A DNA stretch of 64,000 nucleotides, taken from Trichobilharzia szidati (taxonomy: Eukaryota > Platyhelminthes > Trematoda > Strigeidida > Schistosomatidae). Every line of letters begins with the position of its first letter. Position 1 is the first letter of the stretch. The notes beneath the pieces are model-generated. The model worked only from the letters and a program-made list of their open reading frames with translations. It ran no database searches and was not told the origin of the DNA. Below are positions 9,347 through 22,140 of this stretch, one piece after another. The stretch covers positions 123,744,110 through 123,808,109 of the forward strand of contig OX235279.1 in NCBI GenBank assembly GCA_944472155.2. Reading direction: 5' to 3'. Made by a program: the position numbers and the translations under genes.

Positions 9347-12300
9347 GTAAGCTGACTGATGTTTTTTAAGTACTGTAGCCGTGTCCAATTATTATGAATT
9401 CACTTTACTGTTAAGGGATTAACTGATTGTCTTGAACATGTTATTCAGAGGTAATTAAAAAATGAGTTCCTTAGACGGCCTCTGCATCTTGAATACATCT
9501 TTTTCAGTCGTGTGTTTCCACATTAAATTCTAGTTGTTCTGTACATTTAACCTGTTTCTACGCTACAGGAACACACTTCAGTTAATTTTTATAAAATTAA
9601 ACAACCATGAATGTTCATGCGATTTAGTCTGAAATCATTGGTATGTTAGACAGCTGAGACTCGCATTCAATGCTACTTTTATGTCTATTGGTGTGCAGTT
9701 TTTAATTCCAGTTGAATCTCGGTGAAACGAAGCTGTCATCAGATCTGTGGCTGCATGTGGGTAAATAATTAAAAAGTACTCAAAGTCATTTCAGAGTTTG
9801 TACTTTGAACGTAGCCACTTAAGAGAAATTTTCCTTTCAATGATCTAATAGTGTGCAACCAACTTACCTTGTGGCTTACATGGTAAAAAGTTTATGTGAG
9901 TGAAAATCAATTTTTAGTGTAAATAAAGCCTATATAGTGTTGTTCTATTTTATCGGGAAATATCATAAATTATGATAAAGAGGCACTAAACTATTTCGTA
10001 GAGAGAGAGACAGAAAGAAAAAAACAAGCAGGCTGTATCATAAATCAAATAAAGTTTGACACAACAGCCCACCCATTCATATTTGTGTTACAGGAAATGA
10101 AAGAGTCAAACAAGTCCCAAATAATTTTGGGACCGACAGTCCCACTACCTAGTTTTTGGTATCCAGTGTAATGATTAAATTATCAATTCACAAAGCACTG
10201 AATAGTCGAAATAACTTGACTTAAGATTTTACATATTTTTTTGCTTACTACTACTATCAGCAATGTTTTGCAGTGTAACTTACTGATGAAACTAGAATTG
10301 TTTCCAAACTATCCTAGTTGTCAATTTTTTGAGCTTAACAACATAAAATGAATAAAAGCCATTTCCTGTTGCTTTCAGCAATACTTTATTAGATTTTAGT
10401 TTGACGGATGGACAAAAGCTGAGGATAGAATATGTAGTGCAATTCTCCTATGCGTAATAAATAAGGATGTTATAAAATTAGTATTTTATGCGAAAAATGG
10501 TTATATTTATGCAGGTACAAAAACCCTTATACACTTTAGACGTAGAGAGACTTTTCGGTCCCTATCTGCAGATAGGCATTTTTGGAGTATGCCTAAATTA
10601 GCGTTATTTTAAGTGAAAAGTGGTTAACATGCGCCTCTTAGGACTGAAATAAGAGAATGAGTAACAATAATTTACCTAGCACTTGTCTCCATAATGTGAT
10701 GTAGAAGTCTAATTTCTCGCTTTGCAGGCAAGAAGGAAACCATCCTGAAAAGTAAGTAAGGTCGCTTGCATGAATTACAACAGCTTTCGAATATGTTTAA
10801 ATTCCAAAAATATTATAATTTGAAATATCTGCATTTTGCATGCAATGATGATTAACAAGTTGACCAACTAGTAATCGCCTAAGATTCTGAAGTATATGTA
10901 ATCACCAAAGAAGATATTAACGCTAGTTTTTTGAACTGCTAAAGTATTCAAAGTTTATTCAAAGTGATATGAAGATTTATTGATGTAGGCCCTGAAATAT
11001 CTCCAACGATGGAAGAAAAATATAGTCTGAGAGTGGAGAATAAATTTTACCTATTTATTTGTTACCTTTTATAACATCTGAGTAACTAGTCACTCAAAAG
11101 GGAATACCTTAAGTCACAGTTATTTCAGTTTTAGTTAATGATCGGTAAACAGAGATTCACCAGCAGGTAAGTATGAGGCTTGTCTCATCAGCTTGACAGT
11201 AACTACGCTTTCGATGTCTGATTTACTATCCCTGTCTGGTCAATACGCACCTCACTTCTTTATGAAGACTAATATATAAATCGGACTAAAAGGTAGAGGT
11301 GAATTATTAAGGATAATATGAGAGAATGAAAGTTTCGTCGCTGTTGTCTATTATTCAAAGTGGATGTTCAAAAGGCAGAAGGACTGAGCGAAGAGATATT
11401 TACTTTTCAATTAGACCCTCACGTCTGGCTCTATTCTGATATACACAGCACTTTTAATACAATGCAAAAAATTGTACCATTCTAGTTGCAATAAGTTTGT
11501 GAACAATAGTTAGTCAATATCATTATGTCAAGGGGGCTGATAGTCAACCAAAAAATGAATACAAACAATTAAAGGATAGAAAGGGTAACAACAAGTGGAT
11601 TGCACAATGCATAATTTGAGAATAAGTGAGTTTTCAAACCTAACACGTAATTGACAGTTAAAGATGGAGTTAGACAAATAAAATAATTTGGACAATGATA
11701 ACGTATAATAAAAGATGATGTGGTCAGGATAAAATAGAATGATTAGGCAGTGACAATTTTTAAAAAGCTTGGGTATATTGACTAATTATTGTTAACAAAC
11801 ATATTAAAAATGCTGTGTCACTTTGAGTCAGTGATGAGGATCAAACTGAAAATTGAATATTTCTTCGCGCACTCCTTTTGTCTTCTAAAATGGATGTTGT
11901 TACTCGACGAAAAAAATATCGTCCTCGTATTTTATCGGATCTACTACATTTCTCCATTATCCTAAAATTGAACCATTTTGTTGGAACTATGGTGTGTATC
12001 TTATCAATCTTGAAATGTTTCATATTACTTATATACTGGTTTCCAGCAGTAATATCTCATGAGTAAGTCATTTCTCTTGAGTAGTATTTCCCCTTCAACA
12101 TTTACTACGATGTACTGGATTCAGCCACCCAACGGGTTATTTTCTACTGTTAAAGAAACACCTTTCAAGAACAATGTCATTACATGTGCTTCAGGCTGTG
12201 TACAACTGACTTTTAATATCAGTCAAAGTCTGCAAATATTATTTAGTCAGTATTTATTTAGGAGATGCTACCTAGTTATTACACCCAATCGGTGTCACTT

Positions 12301-15300
12301 AATAATAACTAACCTCTGACGCACATAATCTTTGTGTACAGTGATGACTACATACCTTTTTAATAAGGTCCTAATTCCTGACTCTAAAGTTTATGGACTT
12401 TACTGCTAATATTGAAATATCAGTTTAAGGGTCTTAGGTTAATAAACATCAATTATCGATTTTAAACTGGCAATTAAGAGAGTGGTTTTTAGAAAAGGAG
12501 ATGCCTAACAATCAAAAGAATAGGCATATTCATTTTAAAATATTCCTAGATTGACGGTAAACAAGTTCTTATTTGACAAGTTATCTAGCCAACTATTCGT
12601 GCAACTTATCCACGCTGTAACTTCTGATTGTTTAGTGTCTTGTTTAATCTAAATCGTTTTCAAGGTAAACATTGATTTACAGTTAGTCCCATTTAAGCCA
12701 CCACCATGTTTGGTATTTCTGTTTCAACTGTGAAGAGCATGTGCTAGAATAGAGTTGTAAATAAGATCCTAATTAAAGTGGGATATATTTATTCTTCCAC
12801 TCTTTTAAAACCCACCTAGGATTGGACATGATTTATGTTTATTAGTATCTGTTTTAATTAACAGATATTTTATCAATTTTTATTTTGTAGGAACTTCAGA
12901 TTGATGTAGTCTTACCTAACTCACCTGCATCACGTGTTGGTCTGCGTTCTGGTCAACAGGTAGTGTCACTGAATGGACAATGTGTACATGGATGGGACCA
13001 GCTGACTGCAATGCACTGGTTTAGACATTATCCTGACGGTGTAGATTTGACCATAACTGTTTTAGACGAGTTGGACAAAACAGAAAATTCAGGAAAATTA
13101 AAAACGGGCAGAACAACAACACATATTACAACAACTGGTGATACTTATAGTACAGCCGACAACGGTAATATTCCAGGTTCAAATCCAAGCACAATTTTTG
13201 ATCCTCTCTCATCACCTTCAAACAAACAACCAATATTGTCAAGAGAATTCCTTGTACACAATCCAGATGTAGATGTTTCGAAGGAAGGCCCATCTGTAGT
13301 ATCTTCTACGTCACTTACGACAGACAACTTTGTTATTTCTGATCAAGTGTCAGATTATGCTCATGAAAACAATGTGATAAACCCTTTGTTTCCTTTTGTA
13401 GAACATAAACACGATACTAGGTGAGCTAACCAGTGAAACATTTAGTGTTCATGTTACATGTGACATTTACGTTAGCATATTCTACTGTTGCACAGTAGTT
13501 ATATTTATATTCGAAGGAAGACATTTCCTCACACATTCAAATTAGTATCTCCTAAAATCTAAACTCGTCCATCGGTGGCACAGCGGTTAGGACGCTCGCC
13601 AACCATGCACATGGTCCGGGGTTCGATCCCCGGCCGGCGCACTCCTTTATCTCGCTAAGCCAGAAATAAAAGCTGGTAAAGAGGGAAGTTTGGGCATCAG
13701 GCTAGCAACTCCATCTTATAAAAATAAACACTGCTACAGAAGCTTCAAGCCTCTAGCTAGGGAACGAGAAGGAATAAAAAAAATCTAAAATCACAATGAT
13801 TTAACGGATGCTAATAATTAGTAATAATAATTTGTCTGTTAAATAATCGAATCTCTGACACTAAAAGTTTCAAGTAATCATGTGAATAAGTTCTCAGAAA
13901 CAAAGTGAGATATTATTAGTGCAGTTGGAATAAGATTTTGAGTGAAAATATTACCAGTGATACAATTCTGTGTAGAGATGAAGTTTTTTAGATTAACTAG
14001 GCTTAGGAACGACAGTTCTCTATTAGCTGAAATTCTGATTTAAATGTAAGTGAAAAAAATTATACGGAATTTTTTCACATGTTGGTAATTGAATCTATTT
14101 TGTCCAAATTGTTCCCATCAAAATCTGTCAGGTGACAAAAACCAGTGAACAGGAATACAGTCCTCTGATATCAAAAATTCAGGGGATTTACGCGGTAAGA
14201 AGCACCTGGACTACTTCTCGTTTTCGCCAGCAGTAGTCAAATGGGAGAATCTCTAAACTTGAAGAAATTCATTTTGACTTGAGGTTTCAGATGGTTAAAA
14301 CATCCGTCACTAATTTATTTATGCTAAGACCTGTAAAGATGTGATGTGTGTATGAACAGATCTCCGAATTCAAACTACTGTAATTTTCTGGAATAATCAG
14401 ATTTCATGATAACAAATGGTATATGTTTCTCCTATTTTCCTAATTACTGCCAACAAAACCTTATTTTCATACATCATAACTCTTTTAGGAGTCATGACAT
14501 GTTTGAGACTCGGCCATAATGCACCAGCTGTAAAAACACCCTTAGTAGTATACATTCACTCAGTTTGTGCAAGTTCTCACGTAGAGTATAGCACAAAATT
14601 TTCATCATTTCGTTTGAAAAATAGGATTTTTATTTCCATCTTACAAAAGATTGTAATCTAACTGGTACAATATATAAACAATGCGATTCTGTTAGCTGAA
14701 TTACACAAGTTTTATTATGAATTTACTCTAATTTAAACAGTTGGTAGTTTCTGTTTTTATCAAATTAAAGTTAAGTTACCAGTTTATTCACGAAGCATTT
14801 ATGCATGTATACACTGAGAGAAGATTGAAGCAAGACGAGGATCAAAACAAGTGATTGAAAACACCAAAATGTACTTAACTCACTGTAAAAAAGAAACCGC
14901 GTGACCAGAAGATTTCGATCATATTACCAACAATAAACATGTCGATTTTTAATCAACTGTTAACTAACCTTTCACCAGAAAAAGGATTAAACACCAAAAA
15001 GATATAATCAGAGATACAGAAACTGTATATCTGGCTGTGTGTTAATACTCATTGACTTAAAAAGCGTACAAGTCAATGATTCAAGAGTTTAGTGACCATG
15101 ATTAAGTTATCTCGGAAAACACTTAATCAAGAATAAAACTGTGATTTTGAAAAATTTGAACTTTTCATTTTCTTATTTCTGGGACTTGAATACACATTGA
15201 TCATCTTAGTTAACATTAGTGAGCACTGGATTTTTTTCAGTGAATATTTAATCACTAGCTGACATCACTTATCAAATCACTGAAATCTATGGGTGACTGA

Positions 15301-18300
15301 CAGCTTCTTCGTCCCTGTCAAGGGATTCAGGTTGCGATTTGAGCCCACTGACTATTTAGCCGGTTTGCTGAAACTGAGTGATTCGTGAACTCTAACTTAT
15401 TTTACTTCTCAATATGACGCTACCGCCAATCACAGGTATCAGCGAGCATCCGCTTTACGCCTAACATGGTGGACCCTATTGGTAACGAATTCTAATTATA
15501 TCCTTAGTGAGTTTGTGTTCCTCTGAAAATTTTCAAACTGGAAAAACCAGCTAAGTAATGCTGTTCAGTTTTCAATGGTTTATTAATGGATGATGATTCA
15601 TGCTCAAGATAATCAAAATCTCATCAAAAACTGAAGTATGAGTACACTTAATGTTGTTTTGGCAAATTTTCGGCAGTCAGCAATCAATGGCAGTATTTCA
15701 AGAAAAGTGTTTATCCTGAAGTTCTAACGAGATGAAATTACAAATGCAGATCCATTCAAGATGCGAGCTTGCACATATCTGTTCCCACTTATCATTATTG
15801 TTGAAATGGCGGTGTCTCTTATTACTAGTAGGCTCTATTTACGTGAATACATTTAGCATAAATTTGGAAAAAAATTTAGTCAAAAGAAAGGTAACAAATA
15901 GTCGCAATTAAAGTCACCAGTTATCATGACACAGTCATTGTTGTTCAGCTGGTTTACATATCATTTTTATGTAGGACTTATCGTCTATGGGCATGAAAGA
16001 AGAGTGGTAAACATATTTACAAGTACTGCACATTTGCTTCTCTTCAATACAGACAAATCATTATCGACCTTCTCGTATTTTTCATAATCAAAAAGGCTAG
16101 TGAAAACAAGATAGATTTAGTAGCATTCACTGAGCACTGAAACGTTCACATGGGAAAACAGAAAGAAATGCTGCCACAGAATGCAAGTTGGAAAATCTAA
16201 TAAACGTTATTATAATAATTCATTCAGTTTCAAGGAAAAACAGCATATCTCACTTTTTGTGCTTCTTAGAAAACGTAAGCTATTGCTACAATCCTTAAAC
16301 TGATATGCAAACTCTTCTTTTCCATTTACACTTAAAGTATGCATCAATAGAGGTATATTAAAAATGGTAAATTTTCAAGTTTTAACTCAGTATGTTCAAT
16401 GAGTGTTTTTTGTATTAATGTCAACATTTTAGAAAATTGTATGGAGCAGTCTTTTGTGTTTCAAAATAACCTTAATGCCTTAGCTTATTGCTTCTGTGAA
16501 AAATAAACATTCTTTTACCTAAAGTTAATGACATTTTGAAATGAGTGGCGCCATAATTGAAGTCATTAGTCTTTTCTTTATTTAGGATGAATACTGCCTA
16601 TTGTTCATAGAATAGACAAAGACAATTATTAATAATGATTGGAAATTTAGTAAATAATTCCTTTCTAGGAATAAAGTTATGAAATGTAGAATGGCAGTAT
16701 GAAACTTTTACTGAATGCTGACTATGAGGTAATTAACAGCCACTTTTCGTTGACTTAGATCAGAAGGCACAAGATTTTTTTTAGCCGGATTGTCTGATTG
16801 CAGACAGAATGACAGCTGTTGTTTCCTGGAGCCAGATATTCTTGAGCTCAATTTAAGCTAGGTATTCGTTATGCTCAAAAGTTTTGCATAAAAGGAGAGA
16901 TTTTGGTGCTGCTTTTTTGTGATTGACTGACTGACTGAATGAATATCTTAGAAACCCAAACAGAAGTTCGAGTTTTCGCAGATATATGATGGTAGACAAG
17001 AGAAGTGTAATGAAACTTCAGTGGAAAGAGGGATGACATTCTCTTTTCTATTTGGCTCAAACAGTCAATGACTGCATGAATTTTGACCACCTCTGAGTTT
17101 TTCGCAAAATAAATCTGCTTCAGCTGATGTCATTCTGCAAGAATGGTGGTAGTAGGGTTTGCCTCGCACCTGTTTTAGCTCTCCAAGTCGATAGAGAATC
17201 ACAATCTGTCCTTATTTGCTTACTTACTTAGCATGCATCTTCGTATAGCCTGAGCCAGTAAAAAAAGTAAGAAATCTTCAGACATTTTGTAAACTCTACC
17301 TTCAACAGCCATATCACAACCGTAAGATAAAAAGGGGCAAACTACTGCACAGTATACACACATTTTCGTACGTATTTGGATATCACATCAAAATTAATGA
17401 TGACGCAAGTTCTAAAATGTCAAACTATCCTCCTGTATCCATGCTGAGCTTTCATCAGTGAACAGTCTGACTCAGCTTACCAACTAAATGAACTGGTGAA
17501 CATATCCAACCAAAGTTACGTCTGTCATCACATTTGCAATGAATTCAAATAAGGATGATGACTGTGAGTATTCCTCCAAAACTATCGTTGGTTATCAGTA
17601 ATTCACACCACAGCTGTAAAAATTTTACACGACCACATAAATTTCTTTAGAGTCTGATCATAAGCCTAATGTGTATTCTCGGCGTTTCCTTCACCCCCAT
17701 GCATTGACGCAACACCTGCTTGTCAACGACATCATTTCAAGCAGTGTGGAAAGTAAACACGTATACGTACTGAAGGGTGAATGCTTTTCCACGGGGCCCA
17801 CATGGTCCCCCTAGAAGTATGAATCCTAGGATTTAAAATACTACATTAGGCAAGCTGGCCCTCCTACAGATACCGCAGGAATATTTGTGTGATGAAACCA
17901 TCTCAGGTTCCCGTGTATTTGCAAGCACAGTGGTTAATTTAGTCATGTTTAAACATTTTGCCTTGTTCTGGATTAAAAACGGCACTTGCAACTCCAGCTA
18001 AAGATGGAGTGCTGATATTTACATTCCATTCAGTCTGTAGCTGGATGGCGGGAAAATAGTATAATCGGCCAGTTTAATCACAGGTGAAATTGTTCCATAA
18101 ATCGTTCTAGCAGGCATCTGTAGAGAATTATGAAGTTCTATTCTTATCAGAAACTTGCTGACTTATTATAACCCACTATTTCTAATATAACCCAATAGTT
18201 GCAGCGGATTGTTTACTGCTGGTGTCTTTTCTATTTCTTTCGACTTCACGAACAATCGATATTCACTTCACTTGCGAAGGCTTCTCGTCAGCCCGTATTT

Positions 18301-19174
18301 GAGTAAATTCTACTCCTTGTCATGTCATTCGTTAACCGAACATATTTAGAAAGTTAGGAAAGAGGAGTGCAATCGAAAACGATAGTCTTCCTGTTTGGTT
18401 TGGAACCAAAAGGAATTTAATTATTTAACTATTCTGTGAGGGAAATGTTAGGCTGAACAACACATTGAGTTGTTTTACATGGGTAGTAAGCTTCATAATG
18501 AAAGAAGATATAACTCAGATTTCATAGTTAAATATGTGAGAGTAGTTAGGCTACAGCAGTGCTTGATATTCATGATGCTGTGATTGGTAAGTACGGCTTA
18601 AAGCAGTCAGCATAACGACAAGGTAATTTGAATTATTCTCGCTAAAAAGTGATAAAAATCTGTTATATACAAACTTTTTACTTACAAATATCCACATAAT
18701 TTATGTACTTATATTTTGTCACATTAACAAACGTTTTCTATCAATTTCAGATGTCAATCAACCAACTTATGTACACTGACTTCCTGTCCCTTGAAAAGAG
18801 AAGATAGAAAGTTTTATATACCGAACCCTTCAGTGCTGAATGTTAATACATGTGAGTGCACTACAAAAGACAGATTACTACCTACTCAGGGTCATAATGA
18901 CAATCTCATAAGCAGCAACCATGATAATTCTAATAATTTGGACCATCAAAAACTTAATCAGTATACTTTTGATCACAGTCAACTAAACATTCAAGATTTG
19001 CATGGCTCTCCTATAAATAAAAGTGATAAAGTGTTAATGGAAACACTTCAGAGTCAGAATAAAGATTCTATTAATTTAACAAAAACGTCAGATGATTTTG
19101 AGTCGAATGAAAAACTACTTTGTTCAGACTCATTTTTACAGAATGAGTTTTTGTATAAAACTGATTGTGTTTGA
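9265..19174 (+). CDS. Syntenin-like PDZ protein gene (three firm exons)
   Basis: Exons 9265-9346, 12891-13420 and 18751-19174 join without breaking the frame; each junction has an AG acceptor and a GT donor. The protein starts upstream (partial here). Residues 1-85 or so form one PDZ domain. Its carboxylate-binding loop is GKIGIKL, followed by NSPASRVGLRSG and the 'NG-----GW' block; these match PDZ1 of syntenin as I recall it (GKIGLRL, NSPASLVGLR-G, NG----GW). PDZ domains bind the C-termini of membrane proteins, and syntenin links syndecans to vesicle traffic and exosome formation at the cell membrane. After the PDZ come about 115 Ser/Thr/Asn/Pro-rich residues in exon 2 and 141 more in the last exon, with no second PDZ. 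The stop is at 19172-19174; an AATAAA lies at 19673-19678. Function is inferred from the family. Confidence 0.82.
9347..12890 (+). other. Intron of the syntenin-like gene
   Basis: The intron runs from GTAAGC (9347) to TATTTTGTAG (ends 12890) and is about 3.5 kb. It holds a degenerate PLE terminal motif at 11384-11441. Frames open at 11878-12066 and 12059-12319 show no conserved motif or good splice pair, and I do not consider them genes. Confidence 0.7.
11384..11441. repeat. Degenerate solo PLE terminal motif in an intron
   Basis: The blocks CTGAGCGAAGAGATATT, CTTTTCAATTAGA and GGCTCTATTCTGATAT follow the same order as the PLE end at 60296-60350 read in reverse (GTTCAGCGAAGAAATATCTC, TTTTCAACAAC). 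The match is weaker than for the relics at 5448 and 8957. Confidence 0.35.
12891..13420 (+). CDS. PDZ gene exon: rest of PDZ domain and start of disordered tail
   Basis: The acceptor is TTTTATTTTGTAG and the donor ACTAG/GTGAGC. The exon begins in phase 0 with ELQIDVVLPNSPASRVGLRS, then GQQVVSLNGQ and the GWDQL block, ending the PDZ near DLTITVLDE (codon 64 or so of the exon). The remaining 115 residues are rich in Ser, Thr, Asn and Pro, with no fold that I recognise. The exon ends two bases into an Arg codon that is completed by the first base at 18751. Confidence 0.85.
13421..18750 (+). other. Intron of the syntenin-like gene
   Basis: About 5.3 kb between GTGAGC and TATCAATTTCAG. A SINE-B lies at 13564-13784 near its 5' end. 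GACTGACTGACTGAATGAAT occurs near 16926. The stretch 17770-17830 is locally G+C-rich (ACGGGGCCCACATGG), without a recognised function. No other gene was seen on either strand. Confidence 0.7.
13564..13789 (+). mobile_element. SINE-B, tRNA-derived, with target-site duplication
   Basis: The head has an A box (GTGGCACAGCGG), GACGCTCGCC, and a B box (GGGTTCGATCC form: GGGGTTCGATCCCCGG), as in a tRNA gene. The body (CTCGCTAAGCCAGAAATAAA, TGGGCATCAGGCTAGC, AACACTGCTACAGAAGCTTC) differs from SINE-A. The end is GAAGGAATAAAAAAAA. A 10-bp direct repeat AAAATCTAAA flanks the unit at 13554-13563 and 13780-13789, the duplication made by LINE-type insertion. Compared with the other copies, this one lacks the TTGAAGCCCTATGTTCC part before its tail. 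Confidence 0.85.
18751..19174 (+). CDS. PDZ gene terminal exon: disordered tail
   Basis: The acceptor is TTTTCTATCAATTTCAG. The first base completes an Arg codon, after which 140 codons run to a TGA at 19172. The residues are mainly Ser, Asn, Asp, Gln and Leu (for example SSNHDNSNNLDHQKLNQY) and carry no recognised domain, so the segment is probably unstructured. The last residues are KTDCV; D at position -2 and V at the end fit the class III PDZ-ligand pattern (X-D-X-phi), so the tail could be a PDZ ligand itself. That is inference. Confidence 0.8.
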
Positions 19175-22057
19175 GTTATTTATTTCTTTAGGACAAAGGT
19201 TATGTTAAATTTTAAACGCTTTTAAAAGATACAATACATCCTATAATTTTAAATGCAGCCTGTGTTAGAGTAAAGGACAAATGTTTCAAAGCATCATAAT
19301 ATTGGGCACATACAATACTCAAATCAATTTGATCCGGAAGACTGTGAATCAGTAAAGCAGTTCATATTGCTTATCGATAGCTAAAGAATGTTAATACCAT
19401 AAGGACTGCTGTTTTAACATTAAAATGTTTCGATTAAAACTGTTCAGTACTCTATAACACTAGTTTGGACGGAAATCAGGGAATAATGTCTTTAAAGCAC
19501 CTTCCTACAACGAATCAGTAATAATATTTTGTTTGATATAAGAATTCACAGTCATTTGTCGCCAATTTCAGCAAAGTGAACAAATTTCAAAATTAAGAAT
19601 GGATACCGGTTGTGGGACTACAAAATATCAAATACGGTAGTGAATCAAAATTTGTGGTCAGATAGATGAAAAAATAAAATTAACATCTGTAACCCATCAA
19701 AGTATTTTCTCCTTTTGTCTTATTGATTAAGATGCTACTTACTGTTCATCTTCAGGGGATTTTATCTGCCCAATACTGGATTTTTAAACTGCAATTGTCC
19801 ACTTGGAGATTTCACTGAGTCACAGGTAGTAAGATAAGTAAATATTTTTCTGATTTTAACTGTTAGTATTTCAGATAGGGAGCAAAATCTGAAAAAAATA
19901 TATTTATTTGATAATTCAAGCAGATGATTACAATCAAGAAGCATATTGATAAGATTTAGCGTCTTATTTGATTAGATAGCAGATTTCTGATGATGTTACT
20001 GTCTTATCAGACACTATTCAGCCTTCACTGTTCATTTGCGTAAATGCACTCTGATCTCACTTTGAAAAGGGATTGTTCACATACATTATCAGCTTTTCAT
20101 TTTACTTTACTGGAGTTATTCAGAAAAACTAAAGTGACTTTTAGTGATCAGATAATCGACAGTGTCGGTGAGTAGTCTAATTTAGAGTTAAATGTTACTC
20201 TGAGATGTAACAGAAAGCCTGAAGTTTTCCAAATCATATGAAACACATTTCAGAAGTTATGGCTAGTGGTTTTCATTTTAAATTGCTTGTAGAGCATCAG
20301 ATAATGAAATCGAAGAAGTCAAACAAATTTTACATCAGTCTATAGAGTTCCATGGAAGTCACTGTGAATTCTGTCATAGCCTTCATAGTCTACAAGCGCT
20401 TCAAGTTCTACTTCGCATGACAACGAACAGTTCCCACCTGTTCACCTAAAGTCACTCTTGTTATAAAGTAGTGAATACAGTTATCTTTTTTGACCGCATA
20501 ATTTGTGTACTCATTATAAGAGGGAAAATCTTCACTTTTATACACAACACCTTAAAGATACCTTCTATCACTTGTCTGCATTCATCGAGCTGTTTATTAT
20601 TTCAGTCCCCTGGGATTCAAAAATAGCAAACAATATCGTTGGCTCATTGGAAAATAAAAGGAAGGCATTTTAATTTTTCCCAGGAAAATACAGATAACAA
20701 CGTCCATGTAATTCGGGATACGAAATAATATATCTTGTAAAGACTACACGTATTTCACTTGCTTAACGCATTTTTTCTCTAACAGATTCCTATAACCTTT
20801 CAAGCTTCATTTTATTTTGCGAGATAATGAACATAAACAAAATAATATTTTCAACAGTTGATCTTAAACGAAATGAAAACAAGCGAATATTTTTCTGCTT
20901 CAGATTATGGACGTATAAAAACATTTTTAAAATAGATTCTGTATTCATCGCGTTACAATGCCATATATTTAGCCACGTCAATACATTGTCTCAGAGAAAC
21001 TAAAGGTCAACAATTTGGTCAAAAGTTTTACTGTGACTGCCACTGTTTTATGTAGCTACAAGTTTCCTCAGTCATTACCGAAAAGCCTTGAAATCTGTCA
21101 CAATTGTTCGTACTAACGCTGAATGTTAAGAAATATTTTCGCTTTCAGAAAAGTTCACTTTTGATGGAGCCAGACTGGCACAGCAAAAAAGCTTTGATCA
21201 GATATCTGATTAAATTTTGTTAGTTTGCTCTAACGATCTTTTAAACAGTCAAGTATGGTATTGATTGGAAATAATTTGAAAATATAGTTCTCGGAGAATC
21301 CCATAGTCAGTTTCTCAGAGATAAAGTAAAAATTATAAACTTCATCATGATGACTGATTTATTCTTCACTTCTCGTTGAAAAAAAACCTGTCTGCAGAAG
21401 TTAGCACGGAATTCAGTCAGGAACACGGAAGTTATTTCTGACCATTGTGAAGGTTTGGATGTCTAGTAATTCTATTTCAGTGCCACCTCCTAAATAAACG
21501 CCAGAGGACCTCTACGAAAAGTAAGAGGGCTTTATTGTCTTGCTTAGATTTTTTGTTCTCTTAAGAAGCTTTTGTGAACTGCCACGTTTTCCTATTTCCC
21601 TATCTACGGATCAGATTTCTCTTCAGAATTATAAGTATTCCACTTCAGGAATCAATTTACGAATCATGGAAACCTGACTTTCTAACACTCAGTAACTTGT
21701 GATAAATAGAAAATTTAGAAAACGTAATTCCAAGTTGTGTTTCACTTTCGTGAAGATTATTACTGTGTGGTAATATTTACTGATTATTCATAGTTTAACC
21801 TGAAAAATTTTCCATAATATTAGTGTCAGTCAATTCACCACAAACGTTACGGATGAGTTCGACTACTGTAAATTTATTTTGATCAAAATCAAATAAGTTT
21901 ACAGCATATTTTACTTCTGTCGGTTTCTCATATTTAACGTTAGACAAGAAAAATGAACACTCTTCATTCCAAATTTTTAATACAGGTCGCACAAACCGAT
22001 TCACAAGCATATCTAGAACGTTAAATTGTTGGTTTGCGGGAATTTGAATGGCTACAG
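19175..22057. other. 3' UTR of the PDZ gene, then A+T-rich intergenic DNA
   Basis: The likely poly(A) signal is AATAAA at 19673-19678, giving a 3' UTR near 500 nt; no transcript data were available. Between 19700 and 22057 I see no gene. Open frames on the reverse strand at 20790-20981 and 21795-22010 lack known motifs; the second is A+T-rich like its surroundings. Confidence 0.45.
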
Positions 22058-22140
22058 GATTTAATCATGAGCTAATGTCGGTTAGAGAACCATTGGAAAC
22101 CTGAGAGTACTGGACTGTTTACTTCCAGAATAACAGTCCA
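22058..22140 (-). mobile_element. Fragment of Sm-alpha-like SINE (3' tail)
   Basis: The segment GTCGGTTAGAGAACCATTGG, then AAACCTGAGAGTACTGGACTG, is the reverse complement of the 3' tail shared by the units at 38467, 44228 and 49755 (CAGTACTCCCTGG, CAATGGTTCTCTAACTGA). Only the tail is present. Confidence 0.6.

Noticed and set aside
13600..13650. True tRNA gene in the SINE heads
   Set aside because: A and B boxes are good, but the anticodon arm (GACCATGCACATGGTC) does not give a normal 7-nt loop, and the same head recurs with SINE bodies; it is a tRNA-derived promoter, not a working tRNA.
15290..15480. Sm-alpha-like or tRNA-like SINE remnant
   Set aside because: GCGATTTGAGCCCACTGAC resembles a reverse B box, but neither tail nor ribozyme core could be found.
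17770..17830. G+C-rich island as promoter or CpG feature
   Set aside because: Short, without transcription signals, and inside an intron.
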